From NCBI GenBank assembly GCA_034521975.1, contig JAXHLR010000002.1, positions 1-64,000 on the forward strand: 64,000 nucleotides of DNA. Direction: 5' to 3'. Below are positions 44,249 to 55,408 of this stretch, in pieces; the first letter of the stretch is position 1; each line of letters begins with the position of its first letter. This DNA comes from Acidimicrobiales bacterium. GTDB taxonomy: Bacteria; Actinomycetota; Acidimicrobiia; Acidimicrobiales; SKKL01. A program made the position numbers and the translations under genes. Under the pieces are notes generated by a model. It saw only the letters and a program-made list of their open reading frames with translations, did no database searches and had not been told where the DNA came from.

Positions 44249-45139
44249 ATGGACTATCGCTTCGAGTCGGTGCCCGCGGTCCGTGAGGGGCTGGACAACG
44301 TCAACTACTTGGCCGACGAGGGGATCGCCGGCGTCGTCTACCTGGCCGACCGCCTCCAGAAGCCGGTGCTGGTCGAGGGGCCCGCCGGGACGGGCAAGAC
44401 CCAGCTGGCGAAGTCGGTCGCCGAGATGATGGGCGCCCGCCTGATCCGCCTGCAGTGCTACGAGGGGCTCGATGAGTCCAGGGCGCTCTACGAGTGGAAC
44501 TACAAGAAGCAGCTGCTCCGGATCCAGGCCGAGCGCAACACCGACGGCACCTGGTCCGACATCGAAGAGGACATCTTCTCCGACGACTTCCTCCTCACCC
44601 GCCCGCTGCTCGAAGCCATCAGGGCCGAGGACCCGGTCGTGCTGCTCATCGACGAGGTCGACCGGGTCGAGATCGAGACCGAGGCCCTGCTGCTCGAGAT
44701 CCTCTCGGACTACCAGGTCTCGATCCCCGAGCTCGGTACCGTCAGCGCCACCCAGATCCCGATGGTGTTCCTCACCTCGAACAACACCCGGGAGCTGTCC
44801 GAGGCGCTCAAGCGGCGGTGCCTGTTCCTCCACATCGACTACCCCGACCTCGACCGCGAGAAAGAGATCGTGCTGGCCAAGGTGCCGGGCATCACCGACA
44901 GTCTCGCCGATCAGGTCGCCCGCATCGTCCGGTCGATCCGTGCGCTCGAGCTGAAGAAAGCGCCGTCGGTGTCGGAGACCCTCGACTGGGCGAACACCTT
45001 GATGCTGCTCAACATCAACCAGGTCAGCGCCGAGGACGCCAGCGAGACGATCAACATCTTGTTGAAGTACCGCAGCGACATCGACAAGGCCATCAAGGAG
45101 TTCAGCTCCAACGGTGCCGAGTTCGCCCAGCAGTCCTGA
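44249..45139 (+). CDS. MoxR-family AAA+ ATPase
   Basis: A 296-residue MoxR-type AAA+ protein. Walker A is GPAGTGKTQ (about 46-54), Walker B is VLLIDEVDR (about 132-140), and sensor 1 is FLTSNNTRELSEALKRR. A C-terminal lid domain follows. MoxR proteins work as chaperone-like activators together with a VWA-domain partner, which is encoded 25 nt downstream. The target complex cannot be seen here. Confidence 0.92.
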   Translation: MDYRFESVPAVREGLDNVNYLADEGIAGVVYLADRLQKPVLVEGPAGTGKTQLAKSVAEMMGARLIRLQCYEGLDESRALYEWNYKKQLLRIQAERNTDGTWSDIEEDIFSDDFLLTRPLLEAIRAEDPVVLLIDEVDRVEIETEALLLEILSDYQVSIPELGTVSATQIPMVFLTSNNTRELSEALKRRCLFLHIDYPDLDREKEIVLAKVPGITDSLADQVARIVRSIRALELKKAPSVSETLDWANTLMLLNINQVSAEDASETINILLKYRSDIDKAIKEFSSNGAEFAQQS

Positions 45140-45164
45140 CCCGGAAGGGGCCGAGGGGGTCGCC

Positions 45165-46628
45165 ATGACCGACACCACCCGTGAACCGTCGCCGATGCTC
45201 GAACTGCTCGGCGGGTTCATCCGCGAGCTGCGCGAGGCCGGGATCCCGGTCAGCCTCAGCGAGAACATCGACGCCATGGAAGCGGTTCGCCACATCCCCC
45301 TCGAGGACCGCGAAGCGCTCAAGTACGCGCTGGCCGCCACCATGGTGAAGAACGACAGCCACTGGCGCGCCTTCGAGACCGTGTTCGAGGTCTACTTCTC
45401 GCTGCGGGGCAAGGAGTACGGCATCGCCGAGGAAGGCGAGGGCGAGGGAGACAGCGACAGCCTCGACATGCAAGGCGTCGCCCAACAGGGTCAGGGTGAC
45501 GGCAGTGGCGGGTCGCAGATGACCGCCGAAGAGCTGGCCGAGATGCTGTACCAGGCGCTCATGCGGGGTGACGACGCCATGATGCGTGCCATCGCCCGCC
45601 AGTCGGTGCAACGCTTCGCCGGCATGGAGCCGGGTCGCCCCGTCGGTGGTACCTACTACCTGTACCGCACGCTGCGAAACCTCGACCTCGACGGCGTGCT
45701 CGACAAGCTGATGGAACAGGCCCGTCAACAGGCTCCCGATCCTGGGCTCACGTCGCTCGAGGAGCGCTTGGAGCGCGACGAGTACGAGGCTCGCATCGAC
45801 CGGCTGAAGAAGGAGGTCGAGGCCGAGATCCGACGCCGTCTCGTCGCGGACCGCGGTGTCGAGGCCATGGCCAAGACGTTGCGCAAGCCCTTGCCCGAGG
45901 ACGTCGACTTCATGCACGCCAGCCGCGAGGAGATGGCCAATCTCCGCAAGGCCATCTACCCGCTCACCCGCAAGCTGGCGGTGCGACTCGCCCGCAAGCG
46001 TCGCCACGGCCGCAAGGGGCCGCTCGACTTCCGGAACACGGTCCGCCACTCGCTGAGCTATGGCGGTGTCCCCGCCGAGCCCAAGTTCAAGTACCCGCGT
46101 CCCGCCAAGCCCGAGATCTTCGTCGTGGCCGACATCTCCGGCTCGGTCGCGGCCTTCGCCCGGTTCACGTTGCACCTCGTCTACGCCATCAGCAACCAGT
46201 TCTCCAAGGTGCGCTCGTTCGTGTTCATCGACGGCCTCGACGAGGTCACCACCTACTTCGAAGGGGTCGAGGACATCACCCAGGCGATCCACCGGGTCAA
46301 CACCGAGGCCGATGTGGTGTGGGTCGACGGCCACAGCGACTACGGGCACGCCTTCGAGGCGTTCTGGGAGACCTACGGCAAAGAGATCGGTCCCAAGACC
46401 ACGGTGCTGGTCCTCGGCGATGCCCGCAACAACTACCACGCGTCCCAGGCGTGGGTCATCCAGGAGATCGGCAAGAAGGCCCGCAACGTGTTCTGGCTCA
46501 ACCCGGAGCCGCACTCGTACTGGGACACCGGCGACTCCATCGTCGGCGAGTACAGCGCCCACTGCGACGGCACCTTCGAGGTGCGCAACCTGCGCCAGCT
46601 CGAGGGCTTCGTCGAGAACCTGGCCTGA
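45165..46628 (+). CDS. VWA (CoxE-like) domain protein, MoxR partner
   Basis: A 487-residue cytoplasmic protein. The N-terminal half is helical and charged, with a GEGEGDSDSLDMQGVAQQG linker near residues 95-120. The C-terminal half is a von Willebrand A domain with a MIDAS motif ADISGS (about 323) and a later VVWVDGHSDYGHA. It fits the CoxE-like partners of MoxR ATPases. The ATG at 45165 has GAGGGGGT 4-11 nt upstream. It is cotranscribed with the ATPase. Confidence 0.88.
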   Translation: MTDTTREPSPMLELLGGFIRELREAGIPVSLSENIDAMEAVRHIPLEDREALKYALAATMVKNDSHWRAFETVFEVYFSLRGKEYGIAEEGEGEGDSDSLDMQGVAQQGQGDGSGGSQMTAEELAEMLYQALMRGDDAMMRAIARQSVQRFAGMEPGRPVGGTYYLYRTLRNLDLDGVLDKLMEQARQQAPDPGLTSLEERLERDEYEARIDRLKKEVEAEIRRRLVADRGVEAMAKTLRKPLPEDVDFMHASREEMANLRKAIYPLTRKLAVRLARKRRHGRKGPLDFRNTVRHSLSYGGVPAEPKFKYPRPAKPEIFVVADISGSVAAFARFTLHLVYAISNQFSKVRSFVFIDGLDEVTTYFEGVEDITQAIHRVNTEADVVWVDGHSDYGHAFEAFWETYGKEIGPKTTVLVLGDARNNYHASQAWVIQEIGKKARNVFWLNPEPHSYWDTGDSIVGEYSAHCDGTFEVRNLRQLEGFVENLA

Positions 46629-46762
46629 CCCGCGACGGCCCCGGCCACGCATCCAATCGGGGTCGCCACGACGAAGCATGGGTGATGAGCATCGCCCTCG
46701 CGGACGCCCCGCCCGACCCGGTCACCGCCTCCGGGTCCACCACCGCCTCCTCGACGGGTCGG

Positions 46763-46768
46763 TATGCT
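46763..46768 (+). promoter_or_regulatory. -10 box for the ECF sigma factor
   Basis: TATGCT is 6 nt before the GTG at 46775 (9 nt before the one at 46778). It supports a start there rather than at the ATG at 46685. Confidence 0.4.
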
Positions 46769-46774
46769 GCCGGT

Positions 46775-47314
46775 GTGGTGTCGGAGGACCAGCTTGGCGT
46801 GCTGTTCGCGGCGGGCGACGAGCAGGCTCTGCGCTTGGCCTATGACCGCTACGGCGCGCTGGTGTACTCGCTGTGCAAGCGGGGCGTGAGCGCCGAAGCC
46901 GACGCCGAGGACATCACCCAGCAGACCTTCATCGCCGCGTGGAAGAGCCGACACCGCTATGACCCCGAGCGCGCCCCGTTGGGTGCGTGGATCGTGGGCA
47001 TCGCCAAGTTCAAGATCATCGACGCGCAACGAGCCGCCGGTCGCCGGCGCGACACGGTGACTGACGCCACCAACAACACCGAGGGTGGGCCGGTTCGCGA
47101 TCCGCTCGACCAGCTCGCCGACCGCATGGTGCTCGTCGACGCCCTCACGACCCTGCCCAGCGAGCGGCGCACCGTGCTCGAGCGGGCGTTCTTCTCCGAC
47201 CTCACCCACCCCCAGATCGCCTCCGAGCTCGACCTGCCCCTCGGTACGGTCAAGAGCCACATCCGGCGAGGGTTGGCATCGCTACGAACACACCTGGAGG
47301 GGGCCAATGTCTGA
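46775..47314 (+). CDS. ECF-type sigma-70 factor
   Basis: A 179-residue extracytoplasmic-function sigma factor. Region 2 (about residues 15-80: AYDRYGALVYSLCKRG, DAEDITQQTFIAAWKSR) and region 4 (about 115-170: TLPSERRTVLERAFFSDLTH, PLGTVKSHIRRGLASLR) are complete. Start is ambiguous: GTG 46775 is favoured by the -10 box; ATG 46685 would add a low-complexity 30-residue leader. It overlaps the anti-sigma gene by 8 nt, the usual pairing. Confidence 0.88.
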   Translation: MVSEDQLGVLFAAGDEQALRLAYDRYGALVYSLCKRGVSAEADAEDITQQTFIAAWKSRHRYDPERAPLGAWIVGIAKFKIIDAQRAAGRRRDTVTDATNNTEGGPVRDPLDQLADRMVLVDALTTLPSERRTVLERAFFSDLTHPQIASELDLPLGTVKSHIRRGLASLRTHLEGANV

Positions 47315-48029
47315 TCAGCACCCTCACGATCCCGACCAGCGCCTGCGCCGCCTCCTCGGCGAACCCGAGCCCGGCGACGACGAGCTCATCGCCGACCCCG
47401 AGATGCACCGCCTGCTCGAGCTGCTCGACACCATCGGGCCCGACGATCAACTCGAGACCCCGCCGCCAGGGCTGTGGGACGCCATCGCCCAGGGCGCCGC
47501 GTCCGAGGGCGACGACCACGATGGCGACGAGTCCGACGTCGACACTGCCGCGGGTGGCACGGGTGGACCCGGTGCGCGCGTGGTGCGGATGCGCGGTGTG
47601 GCGCCGCCATGGTGGCTCGGCGCGGCGGCCGCGGTGGTGGTCGTCGCGGTGGTCGCGGTGGGCGCGCTGGCCATCTTCGCCAACCGGGTCGCCGGTCCCG
47701 AACGGCTCGCCACCGCCGATCTCGAGGTGCTGGTCGACACCGAGGTGGCCGGCGAGGCGACCCTGGTGCGCGACCACGATGACCTGGTGCTCCAGCTCGA
47801 GGTCGACGGGCTCGCATCGATCGACGGCTACTACGAGGTGTGGCTGCTCACCCCCGAGGTCGACGGTCTGGTCTCGCTCGGTCCGCTCCGCGGCGACGGT
47901 CGCTACGAGCTTCCCGACGGTCTCGACCACACCGAGTTCTCGGTGGTCGACGTGTCGGTCGAGCCCCACGACGGCGATCCCACCCATTCGGGCAACAGCG
48001 TGCTGCGCGGTGGGCTCGTCGAGGCCTGA
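47307..48029 (+). CDS. RskA-type anti-sigma factor
   Basis: A 240-residue single-pass membrane protein. The cytoplasmic N-terminal part (RLRRLLGEPEPGDDELIADP) is acidic and short; it lacks a clear zinc HxxxCxxC motif. A membrane helix (WWLGAAAAVVVVAVVAVGAL, about 107-126) precedes an extracytoplasmic RskA-like domain (ASIDGYYEVWLLTPEVDG, HTEFSVVDVSVEPHDGDP). It should hold the adjacent ECF sigma factor until an envelope signal leads to proteolysis. Its stop is 1 nt from the convergent DAHP synthase stop. Confidence 0.85.
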   Translation: MSDQHPHDPDQRLRRLLGEPEPGDDELIADPEMHRLLELLDTIGPDDQLETPPPGLWDAIAQGAASEGDDHDGDESDVDTAAGGTGGPGARVVRMRGVAPPWWLGAAAAVVVVAVVAVGALAIFANRVAGPERLATADLEVLVDTEVAGEATLVRDHDDLVLQLEVDGLASIDGYYEVWLLTPEVDGLVSLGPLRGDGRYELPDGLDHTEFSVVDVSVEPHDGDPTHSGNSVLRGGLVEA

Positions 48030-48030
48030 C

Positions 48031-49368
48031 TCACATCTTGCGGAGCAGTTCGGCCAACCGGAAGGCGAGGTCGAGGGACTGACGGCCGTTGAGCCGGGGA
48101 TCGCACACCGTCTCGTACCGCGTGTCGAGGTGATCGGAGAGCACTTCGCTGGAGCCGCCGAGGCACTCGGTGACATCGCCACCGGTGAGCTCGATGTGCA
48201 CGCCTCCGGGCCAGGTGTTCTCCGCCCGGTGGGCATCGAAGAAGCCGCTGATCTCGACCAGGACGTCCTCGAGGTGGCGGGTCTTGTGCCCGGACTCGCT
48301 GGTGAAGGTGTTGCCGTGCATGGGGTCACAGGCCCACACGACCGGATGACCGGCGTCGGTGACCGCGCGGAGGATGGGCCGAAGCGTGTCGGTGACCTGG
48401 TCGGCGCCCATGCGGCTGATCAGGGTCAAGCGTCCCGGGATGCGGCTCGGGTTGAGACGTTCGCAGATGGCCAGCGCCTCGTCGGGAGTGACCTTGGGGC
48501 CGAGCTTGCACCCGATCGGGTTGCCGACCCCGGCGAGGAACTCCATGTGGGCGCCGTCGAGCTGACGGGTGCGTTCGCCGATCCAGAGCATGTGGGCCGA
48601 GCAGTCGTACCAGTCGCCGGTGAGCGAGTCCTGGCGGGTGAGCGCCTCCTCGTAGCCCAGCACCAGCGCCTCGTGGCTGGTCCACAGGTCGGCCTGGTGG
48701 AGCTGCGGGTCGGTCTCGGTGTCGACGCCGCAGGCGGCCATGAACCGCAAGGCCCGGTCGATCTCGGCCGCGACCTCTTCGTAGCGCTGGCCGGCCGGCG
48801 AGCTGGCGACGAACTCGCGGTTCCACTGGTGCACCCGGGTGAGGTCGGCGAAGCCCCCTTGGGTGAAGGCTCGGAGGAGGTTCAAGGTGGCCGCCGACTG
48901 GTGGTACGCGGCCAGGAGCCGTTCGGGGTCGGGCAGCCGCGACGCCTCGGTGAATCCGGGATCGTTGACCAGATGGCCACGGAACGAGGGCAGCTCGACG
49001 CCGTCGACGGTCTCGGTGGGGGAGGAACGAGGCTTGGCGAACTGACCGGCGATACGGCCCACCTTGATGGCCGGGACCCCGGACGAGTAGGTCAGCACGA
49101 CCGCCATCTGCAGGATGATCTTGAGCTTGTCGCGGATCGCGTCGGCGGAGAACTCGTCGAACGACTCGGCACAGTCGCCCGCCTGGAGCAGGAACGCCTC
49201 GCCGCGGGCGGCGCGACCGAGCTGCTCGGTGAGGTTGCGGGCCTCGCCCGCGAACACGAGCGGCGGCAGGGTCGCGATCGTCTTGAGCACCCGCTCGAGG
49301 TCGGCCGGATCAGGCCACTCGGGCTGCTGCAGGGCGGGAAGTGACTGCCACGACGACGGGGTCCACAT
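48031..49368 (-). CDS. Class II 3-deoxy-7-phosphoheptulonate synthase
   Basis: A 445-residue class II DAHP synthase, the first enzyme of the shikimate pathway. Recognisable segments are SLPALQQPEWPD, FLLQAGDCAESF (about 60-71), VGRIAGQFAKPRS, SAHMLWIGERTRQLDGAHME and VVWACDPMHGNTFTSESGHK with metal ligands. ATG at 49368 matches the short family N-terminus and has GGTGAGG upstream; in-frame GTG 49380 and TTG 49416 are possible. It follows the sigma factor gene by about 50 nt. Confidence 0.92.
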   Translation of the reverse strand: MWTPSSWQSLPALQQPEWPDPADLERVLKTIATLPPLVFAGEARNLTEQLGRAARGEAFLLQAGDCAESFDEFSADAIRDKLKIILQMAVVLTYSSGVPAIKVGRIAGQFAKPRSSPTETVDGVELPSFRGHLVNDPGFTEASRLPDPERLLAAYHQSAATLNLLRAFTQGGFADLTRVHQWNREFVASSPAGQRYEEVAAEIDRALRFMAACGVDTETDPQLHQADLWTSHEALVLGYEEALTRQDSLTGDWYDCSAHMLWIGERTRQLDGAHMEFLAGVGNPIGCKLGPKVTPDEALAICERLNPSRIPGRLTLISRMGADQVTDTLRPILRAVTDAGHPVVWACDPMHGNTFTSESGHKTRHLEDVLVEISGFFDAHRAENTWPGGVHIELTGGDVTECLGGSSEVLSDHLDTRYETVCDPRLNGRQSLDLAFRLAELLRKM

Positions 49369-49421
49369 GTGCTGGTTCACCTCACCAGCGTCACCCGCGG
49401 GTGTCCGCTGATGCAACCTGG

Positions 49422-50252
49422 TTACGCGGCGTCGATCTTGGCGCCGGCCTGCTCCCGCACCACCGAGACAGCCCGCTTGACCAGCCGGCGGGCGGCCTCT
49501 GCGGTCACGCCGAGCTCTTCGCCGACCTCGCGGTAGCTCTTCTTGCGACCGTCATCGAGACCGAAGCGCTGTTCGACCGCCCTGCGGGCACGGTCGTCGA
49601 GCACGTCGAGCAGTCCGGTGACCGCAGCTTCGTCTGCCCGGGCCACCATCTCCTGTTCGGGGGTGGGTCCACCATCGGAGAGCAGATCGACCAGCTCGTT
49701 GCTGTCGTCGTCGCCGATGGTGCGATCGATCGAGGTGGGGGTGGTGAGCCGGTGCAGGCGGGCGTGCTCGTCGTCGAGCTCGTCGCCATCGCCCGACACC
49801 TGGCGCAGTGCGGCGCGGAGGCTGGCCGAGCGGTCGCCGGGCAGGCGGACCAGGCTGGCCTTCTGGTCGAGGGCCCGGCCAATGGCCTGGCGGATCCAGA
49901 AGGTGGCATAGGTGGAGAACTTGAAGCCCTTGCGCCAATCGAACTTGTCGACGGCGTGCTCGAGGCCGAGGTTGCCCTCCTGGATGAGGTCGAGCAGCTC
50001 CATGCTGGGAGGCAGGGGATAGCGCCGGGCGACGCTGACCACCAGGCGAAGGTTGGCCCGGATGAACCGGTCCTTGGCCGCGGCTGCGGCCCGCACGGCC
50101 CGCTTGAGCTCGCGCCCGGTCTCGCCGGCGTCGAGTCGAGCCTGGGCTTCGGCGCCGCGCTCGATGGTCTGGGCGAGCTCGCGCTCCTCCTCGGCGGTGA
50201 GGAGGGAGACGGCTCCGATCTCGTTGAGGTACTGACCGACTGAATCACTCAT
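49422..50252 (-). CDS. Sigma-70 factor (group 2, SigB/HrdB-like)
   Basis: A 276-residue sigma factor. Region 1.2 (SVGQYLNEIGAVSLLTAEEE), region 2 (LRLVVSVARRY, LDLIQEGNLGLEHAVDKFDW, FSTYATFWIRQAIGRAL), region 3 and region 4 (RAVEQRFGLDDGRKKSYREV, TAEAARRLVKRAVSVVR) are all present. Region 1.1 is absent, so it is an alternative rather than primary factor. ATG at 50252 begins at region 1.2 with TTGGAG upstream. It is divergent from nadD across 289 nt. Confidence 0.9.
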   Translation of the reverse strand: MSDSVGQYLNEIGAVSLLTAEEERELAQTIERGAEAQARLDAGETGRELKRAVRAAAAAKDRFIRANLRLVVSVARRYPLPPSMELLDLIQEGNLGLEHAVDKFDWRKGFKFSTYATFWIRQAIGRALDQKASLVRLPGDRSASLRAALRQVSGDGDELDDEHARLHRLTTPTSIDRTIGDDDSNELVDLLSDGGPTPEQEMVARADEAAVTGLLDVLDDRARRAVEQRFGLDDGRKKSYREVGEELGVTAEAARRLVKRAVSVVREQAGAKIDAA

Positions 50253-50420
50253 GGCACATAGCTCCAACAAGAATGACAGCGACGTCATTCCCGGGTGGGG
50301 TGGGGGGAGAGAAAGAATAGGGGGGTGACTGGGGTCTGATGGGTACAACGCCCCTTACCCGCGAGGCCTTCCGCTCAGACGCGTGAACTTGGTCACGAAT
50401 CACGTGCACAGGTTGTCGTT

Positions 50421-50461
50421 CTCCACCAGTCGGCGATAACGCCGGTCAGATGAGGGTGGAG
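50421..50461. other. Two-tier hairpin in the sigma/nadD intergenic region
   Basis: An outer stem CTCCACC/GGTGGAG (7 bp) encloses an inner hairpin CGGCG-ATAA-CGCCG. It could belong to the 5' leader of the minus-strand sigma factor transcript. No known RNA family is recognised. Confidence 0.35.
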
Positions 50462-50528
50462 CGGAACTCCTGACCGTCCGGTCTACACCCGAGGGCGGTC
50501 CTGCGTCACGTCGGTTCGGGCCGGGCCG

Positions 50529-50534
50529 TACACT
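50529..50534 (+). promoter_or_regulatory. -10 box for nadD
   Basis: TACACT is 7 nt before the GTG at 50542. Confidence 0.5.
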
Positions 50535-50541
50535 CGCCGCA

Positions 50542-51144
50542 GTGGGAGCGAGGAGACCAGAACGACTCGGGCTGTTCGGGGGGACCTTCGATCCGCCGCA
50601 CGTCGGTCACCTCGTGGCGGCGGTCAACGCCCGCCACGAGGCCCGTCTCGACCGGGTGCTGCTGGTCGTGGCCAACGAACCATGGCAGAAGTCGGGGTCG
50701 CGCGACCTCACCCCGGCCGCTGATCGCCTGGCCATGGTGGCCGCCGCGGTCGACGGTGCCGACGGGTTGGACGTGAGCGACCTCGAGATTCGTCGAGGTG
50801 GCCCCTCCTACACTGCCGACACCCTACAGGAGCTCCACGACGAGGATCCGACCCGCGATCTGTTCCTCATCCTCGGCAGCGATGCCGCAGTCGGGTTGCC
50901 CACCTGGGAGGGTGTCGACACGGTGAGGAAGCTGGCAAGGGTCGTGCTGGTCGAGCGGCCCGGCACCGAGGGCGGGCGGCCGCCGGAGGGCTTCGGGTAC
51001 GAGGTGGTGTCGGTGCCCCTGCTCGATGTCTCCAGCACCGAGGTCCGTTCCCGCGTGGCCGACGGGCGGCCACTCGACTACCTGCTCACGCCGGCGGTCA
51101 TCGACTGCATCCGCAGTCGCGGCCTCTACGGAGCCCCCCGGTGA
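50542..51144 (+). CDS. nadD: Nicotinate-nucleotide adenylyltransferase
   Basis: A 200-residue enzyme that adenylates NaMN in NAD synthesis. The nucleotidyltransferase signature GLFGGTFDPPHVGHLVAA (about 9-26) is intact, including the GxxxPxxxH core, and SSTEVRSRVADGRPLDYL marks the second motif. It begins the nadD-LytR_C-rsfS group and overlaps the next gene (GTGA). Confidence 0.93.
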   Translation: MGARRPERLGLFGGTFDPPHVGHLVAAVNARHEARLDRVLLVVANEPWQKSGSRDLTPAADRLAMVAAAVDGADGLDVSDLEIRRGGPSYTADTLQELHDEDPTRDLFLILGSDAAVGLPTWEGVDTVRKLARVVLVERPGTEGGRPPEGFGYEVVSVPLLDVSSTEVRSRVADGRPLDYLLTPAVIDCIRSRGLYGAPR

Positions 51145-52301
51145 CCCGGCGGCGCCGCGCCCACCTGGTGGTCTATGGCGTGTCCTTCGCGATCGCGGTG
51201 ATCGCGATCCCCGTGCTGTCGATCGTGGGGGTCCAGGCCCTGCTCGACAGTCGCGACGGCGAGATCATCGACCCGGTGCTCGATCCGACCCTCCCCGGCT
51301 ACCAGGCACTCGTGTCGCCCTCGCCGACGCTGGCGGTCCTGCACCTCGACCCCGACGGTTCGCTGGTGGGCACGGCGATGCTGTCCCTCGCCGGGGAGGA
51401 CGACGACGATGCCGGCGGTTCGGTCCTGCTCATGGCGCCCTCCACGGTCGCGTCGGTGCCCGATCTGGGCGATCTCACCCTCGAGTACATCCAGAACATC
51501 AACGGCACGGAGTCCACCTGGTCGCTCATGGAGTGGGTCCTGGGGATCGGCATCGACGAGGTGACCGAGATCGACCACGACACCTGGGCCGACGCGGTGG
51601 AACCGCTCGGGGGCCTCACCATCACCAACCCCGACGCGCTGAGCACTGCGGACGGCGCGCTGACCTTCGAGGCCGGTGAGGTGACCCTGGCCCCTGAGGA
51701 GGTCGGGCCGTACCTGTCGGTGTTGGCGCCCGGTGAAAGCCCGCTCAACCGCGTGCTGCGCCAGGAGCTGGTGTGGAACGCCTGGTTACAGGCGCTCGCA
51801 GACCAGCCCGACGCGCCACGCTTCGCCGGTGAGCAGGACCGGGGACTGGCCCGCTTCGCCCCGACGGTCGCAGCCGGACCCCATCGGGTCGAGACGCTGC
51901 CGGTGACCACCGAGGGTGTCGTCCCCGAGGCCGGAGAGCCGTTGCTGGTCCACCCCGACGACGACGCCATCGCCGAGCTCATCCCCGAGCTCGTGCCGTT
52001 CCCCGCCGGCGCCCGACCGGGGGACCGGCCCCTCGTGCGGGTCCTCGACGGATCGGCCCGACCCGAGCTGCTCCCGGTCGTGGTGCGTGAGGTGGCCGTC
52101 GCCGGCGGTCAGGTGGTCCTGATCGGCAACACCGACGAGTTCGGCGTGGCCGAGACCGAGATCCGCTACGACGATCCCGAGCTCGACGCGTTCGCGCGAT
52201 CGGTGGTCGAGACGCTCGGGGTGGGTAACGTGGTGGAGGTCGACCACATCGACGACAACGCCGAGCTCGTGATCGTGCTCGGCGAGGACTACACGGGCTG
52301 A
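51141..52301 (+). CDS. LytR_C-domain envelope protein
   Basis: A 386-residue protein with an N-terminal membrane helix (about 8-32), a middle domain with weak similarity to the LCP/LytR fold (LAVLHLDPDGSLVGTAMLSL, TEIDHDTWADAVEPLGGLTI) and a C-terminal LytR_C domain (VREVAVAGGQVVLIGNTDEF, VVEVDHIDDNAELVIVLGED). The Arg-rich catalytic motif of LCP phosphotransferases is not obvious, so activity is doubtful. It lies between nadD and rsfS, a common actinobacterial order. Confidence 0.75.
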   Translation: MTRRRRAHLVVYGVSFAIAVIAIPVLSIVGVQALLDSRDGEIIDPVLDPTLPGYQALVSPSPTLAVLHLDPDGSLVGTAMLSLAGEDDDDAGGSVLLMAPSTVASVPDLGDLTLEYIQNINGTESTWSLMEWVLGIGIDEVTEIDHDTWADAVEPLGGLTITNPDALSTADGALTFEAGEVTLAPEEVGPYLSVLAPGESPLNRVLRQELVWNAWLQALADQPDAPRFAGEQDRGLARFAPTVAAGPHRVETLPVTTEGVVPEAGEPLLVHPDDDAIAELIPELVPFPAGARPGDRPLVRVLDGSARPELLPVVVREVAVAGGQVVLIGNTDEFGVAETEIRYDDPELDAFARSVVETLGVGNVVEVDHIDDNAELVIVLGEDYTG

Positions 52302-52321
52302 AGGCCCCGGAAGGACACGAC

Positions 52322-52702
52322 ATCGACGCGCACACCACCTCCCTCCCCGACACCGCCGAGTGGGCACTGCTCGCGGCCAGAGCGGCCGATCAGAAGGGAG
52401 GCATCGACACGGTGGTGCTCGACGTCGGCGAGATCTTCGCCATCACCGAGGCGTTCGTCATCTCCAGCGCCGGCAACTCGAGGTTGGTCAAGGCCATCGT
52501 CGACGAGGTCGAGCTCGCCGTGGTCCAGGCTGGTGGCCCCAAGCCGCGCCGGGTCGAGGGGCTCGACGGCCTCGAGTGGGTGCTGATCGACTACGGCGAC
52601 TTCGTGGTCCACGTCTTCAGCGACGAGACCCGCGAGTTCTACGAACTCGAACGCCTATGGTCCGACGTGCCCCGCCTGGCCTGGGCCCCCGCCGACGCCT
52701 GA
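52322..52702 (+). CDS. rsfS: Ribosomal silencing factor RsfS, apparent ATC start
   Basis: A 126-residue RsfS, which blocks 50S-30S joining by binding L14. Core segments are DTVVLDVGEIFAITEAFVIS, VEGLDGLEWVLIDYGDFVVH and the C-terminal ERLWSD. The family needs about 25 residues before VVLDV, but no ATG, GTG or TTG occurs in frame there. An ATC at 52322 lies 6 nt after a strong GGAAGGA (52309-52315) and gives the expected length. A CTG at 52298 overlapping the upstream stop is the other choice; the first standard start is GTG 52412, which would delete the N-terminus. Confidence 0.8.
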   Translation: MDAHTTSLPDTAEWALLAARAADQKGGIDTVVLDVGEIFAITEAFVISSAGNSRLVKAIVDEVELAVVQAGGPKPRRVEGLDGLEWVLIDYGDFVVHVFSDETREFYELERLWSDVPRLAWAPADA

Positions 52703-52752
52703 CAACGGCCGGGACGCCGAAACGGGCGCGAGCTGGTCGCACACCCGGAGAG

Positions 52753-52825
52753 TGGAGCTAAAGGGAATCGAACCCTTGACCTCTTCCATGCCATGGAAGC
52801 GCTCTACCAACTGAGCTATAGCCCC
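52753..52825 (-). tRNA. tRNA-Ala(GGC)
   Basis: Minus-strand cloverleaf: acceptor GGGGCTA/TAGCTCC with the alanine-specific G3:U70 wobble pair, D-arm TAGCTCAGTTGGTAGAGC, anticodon arm CTTCC-ATGGCAT-GGAAG (anticodon GGC), T-loop TTCGATT and discriminator A. CCA is not encoded, unlike the tRNA-Gly and tRNA-Pro. Confidence 0.95.
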
Positions 52826-52926
52826 GAGTGGAAGGGCCACTCTATCGCGGTGCGATCGGGTGCTGACAAGCCACGATGTCCCAACGGGTTCGGGGCCCAC
52901 ACCGACCGGTCACTACCATGCGGCCC

Positions 52927-55392
<2,466 letters not shown>

Positions 55393-55408
55393 ACGAGGGA
55401 GATCCACC

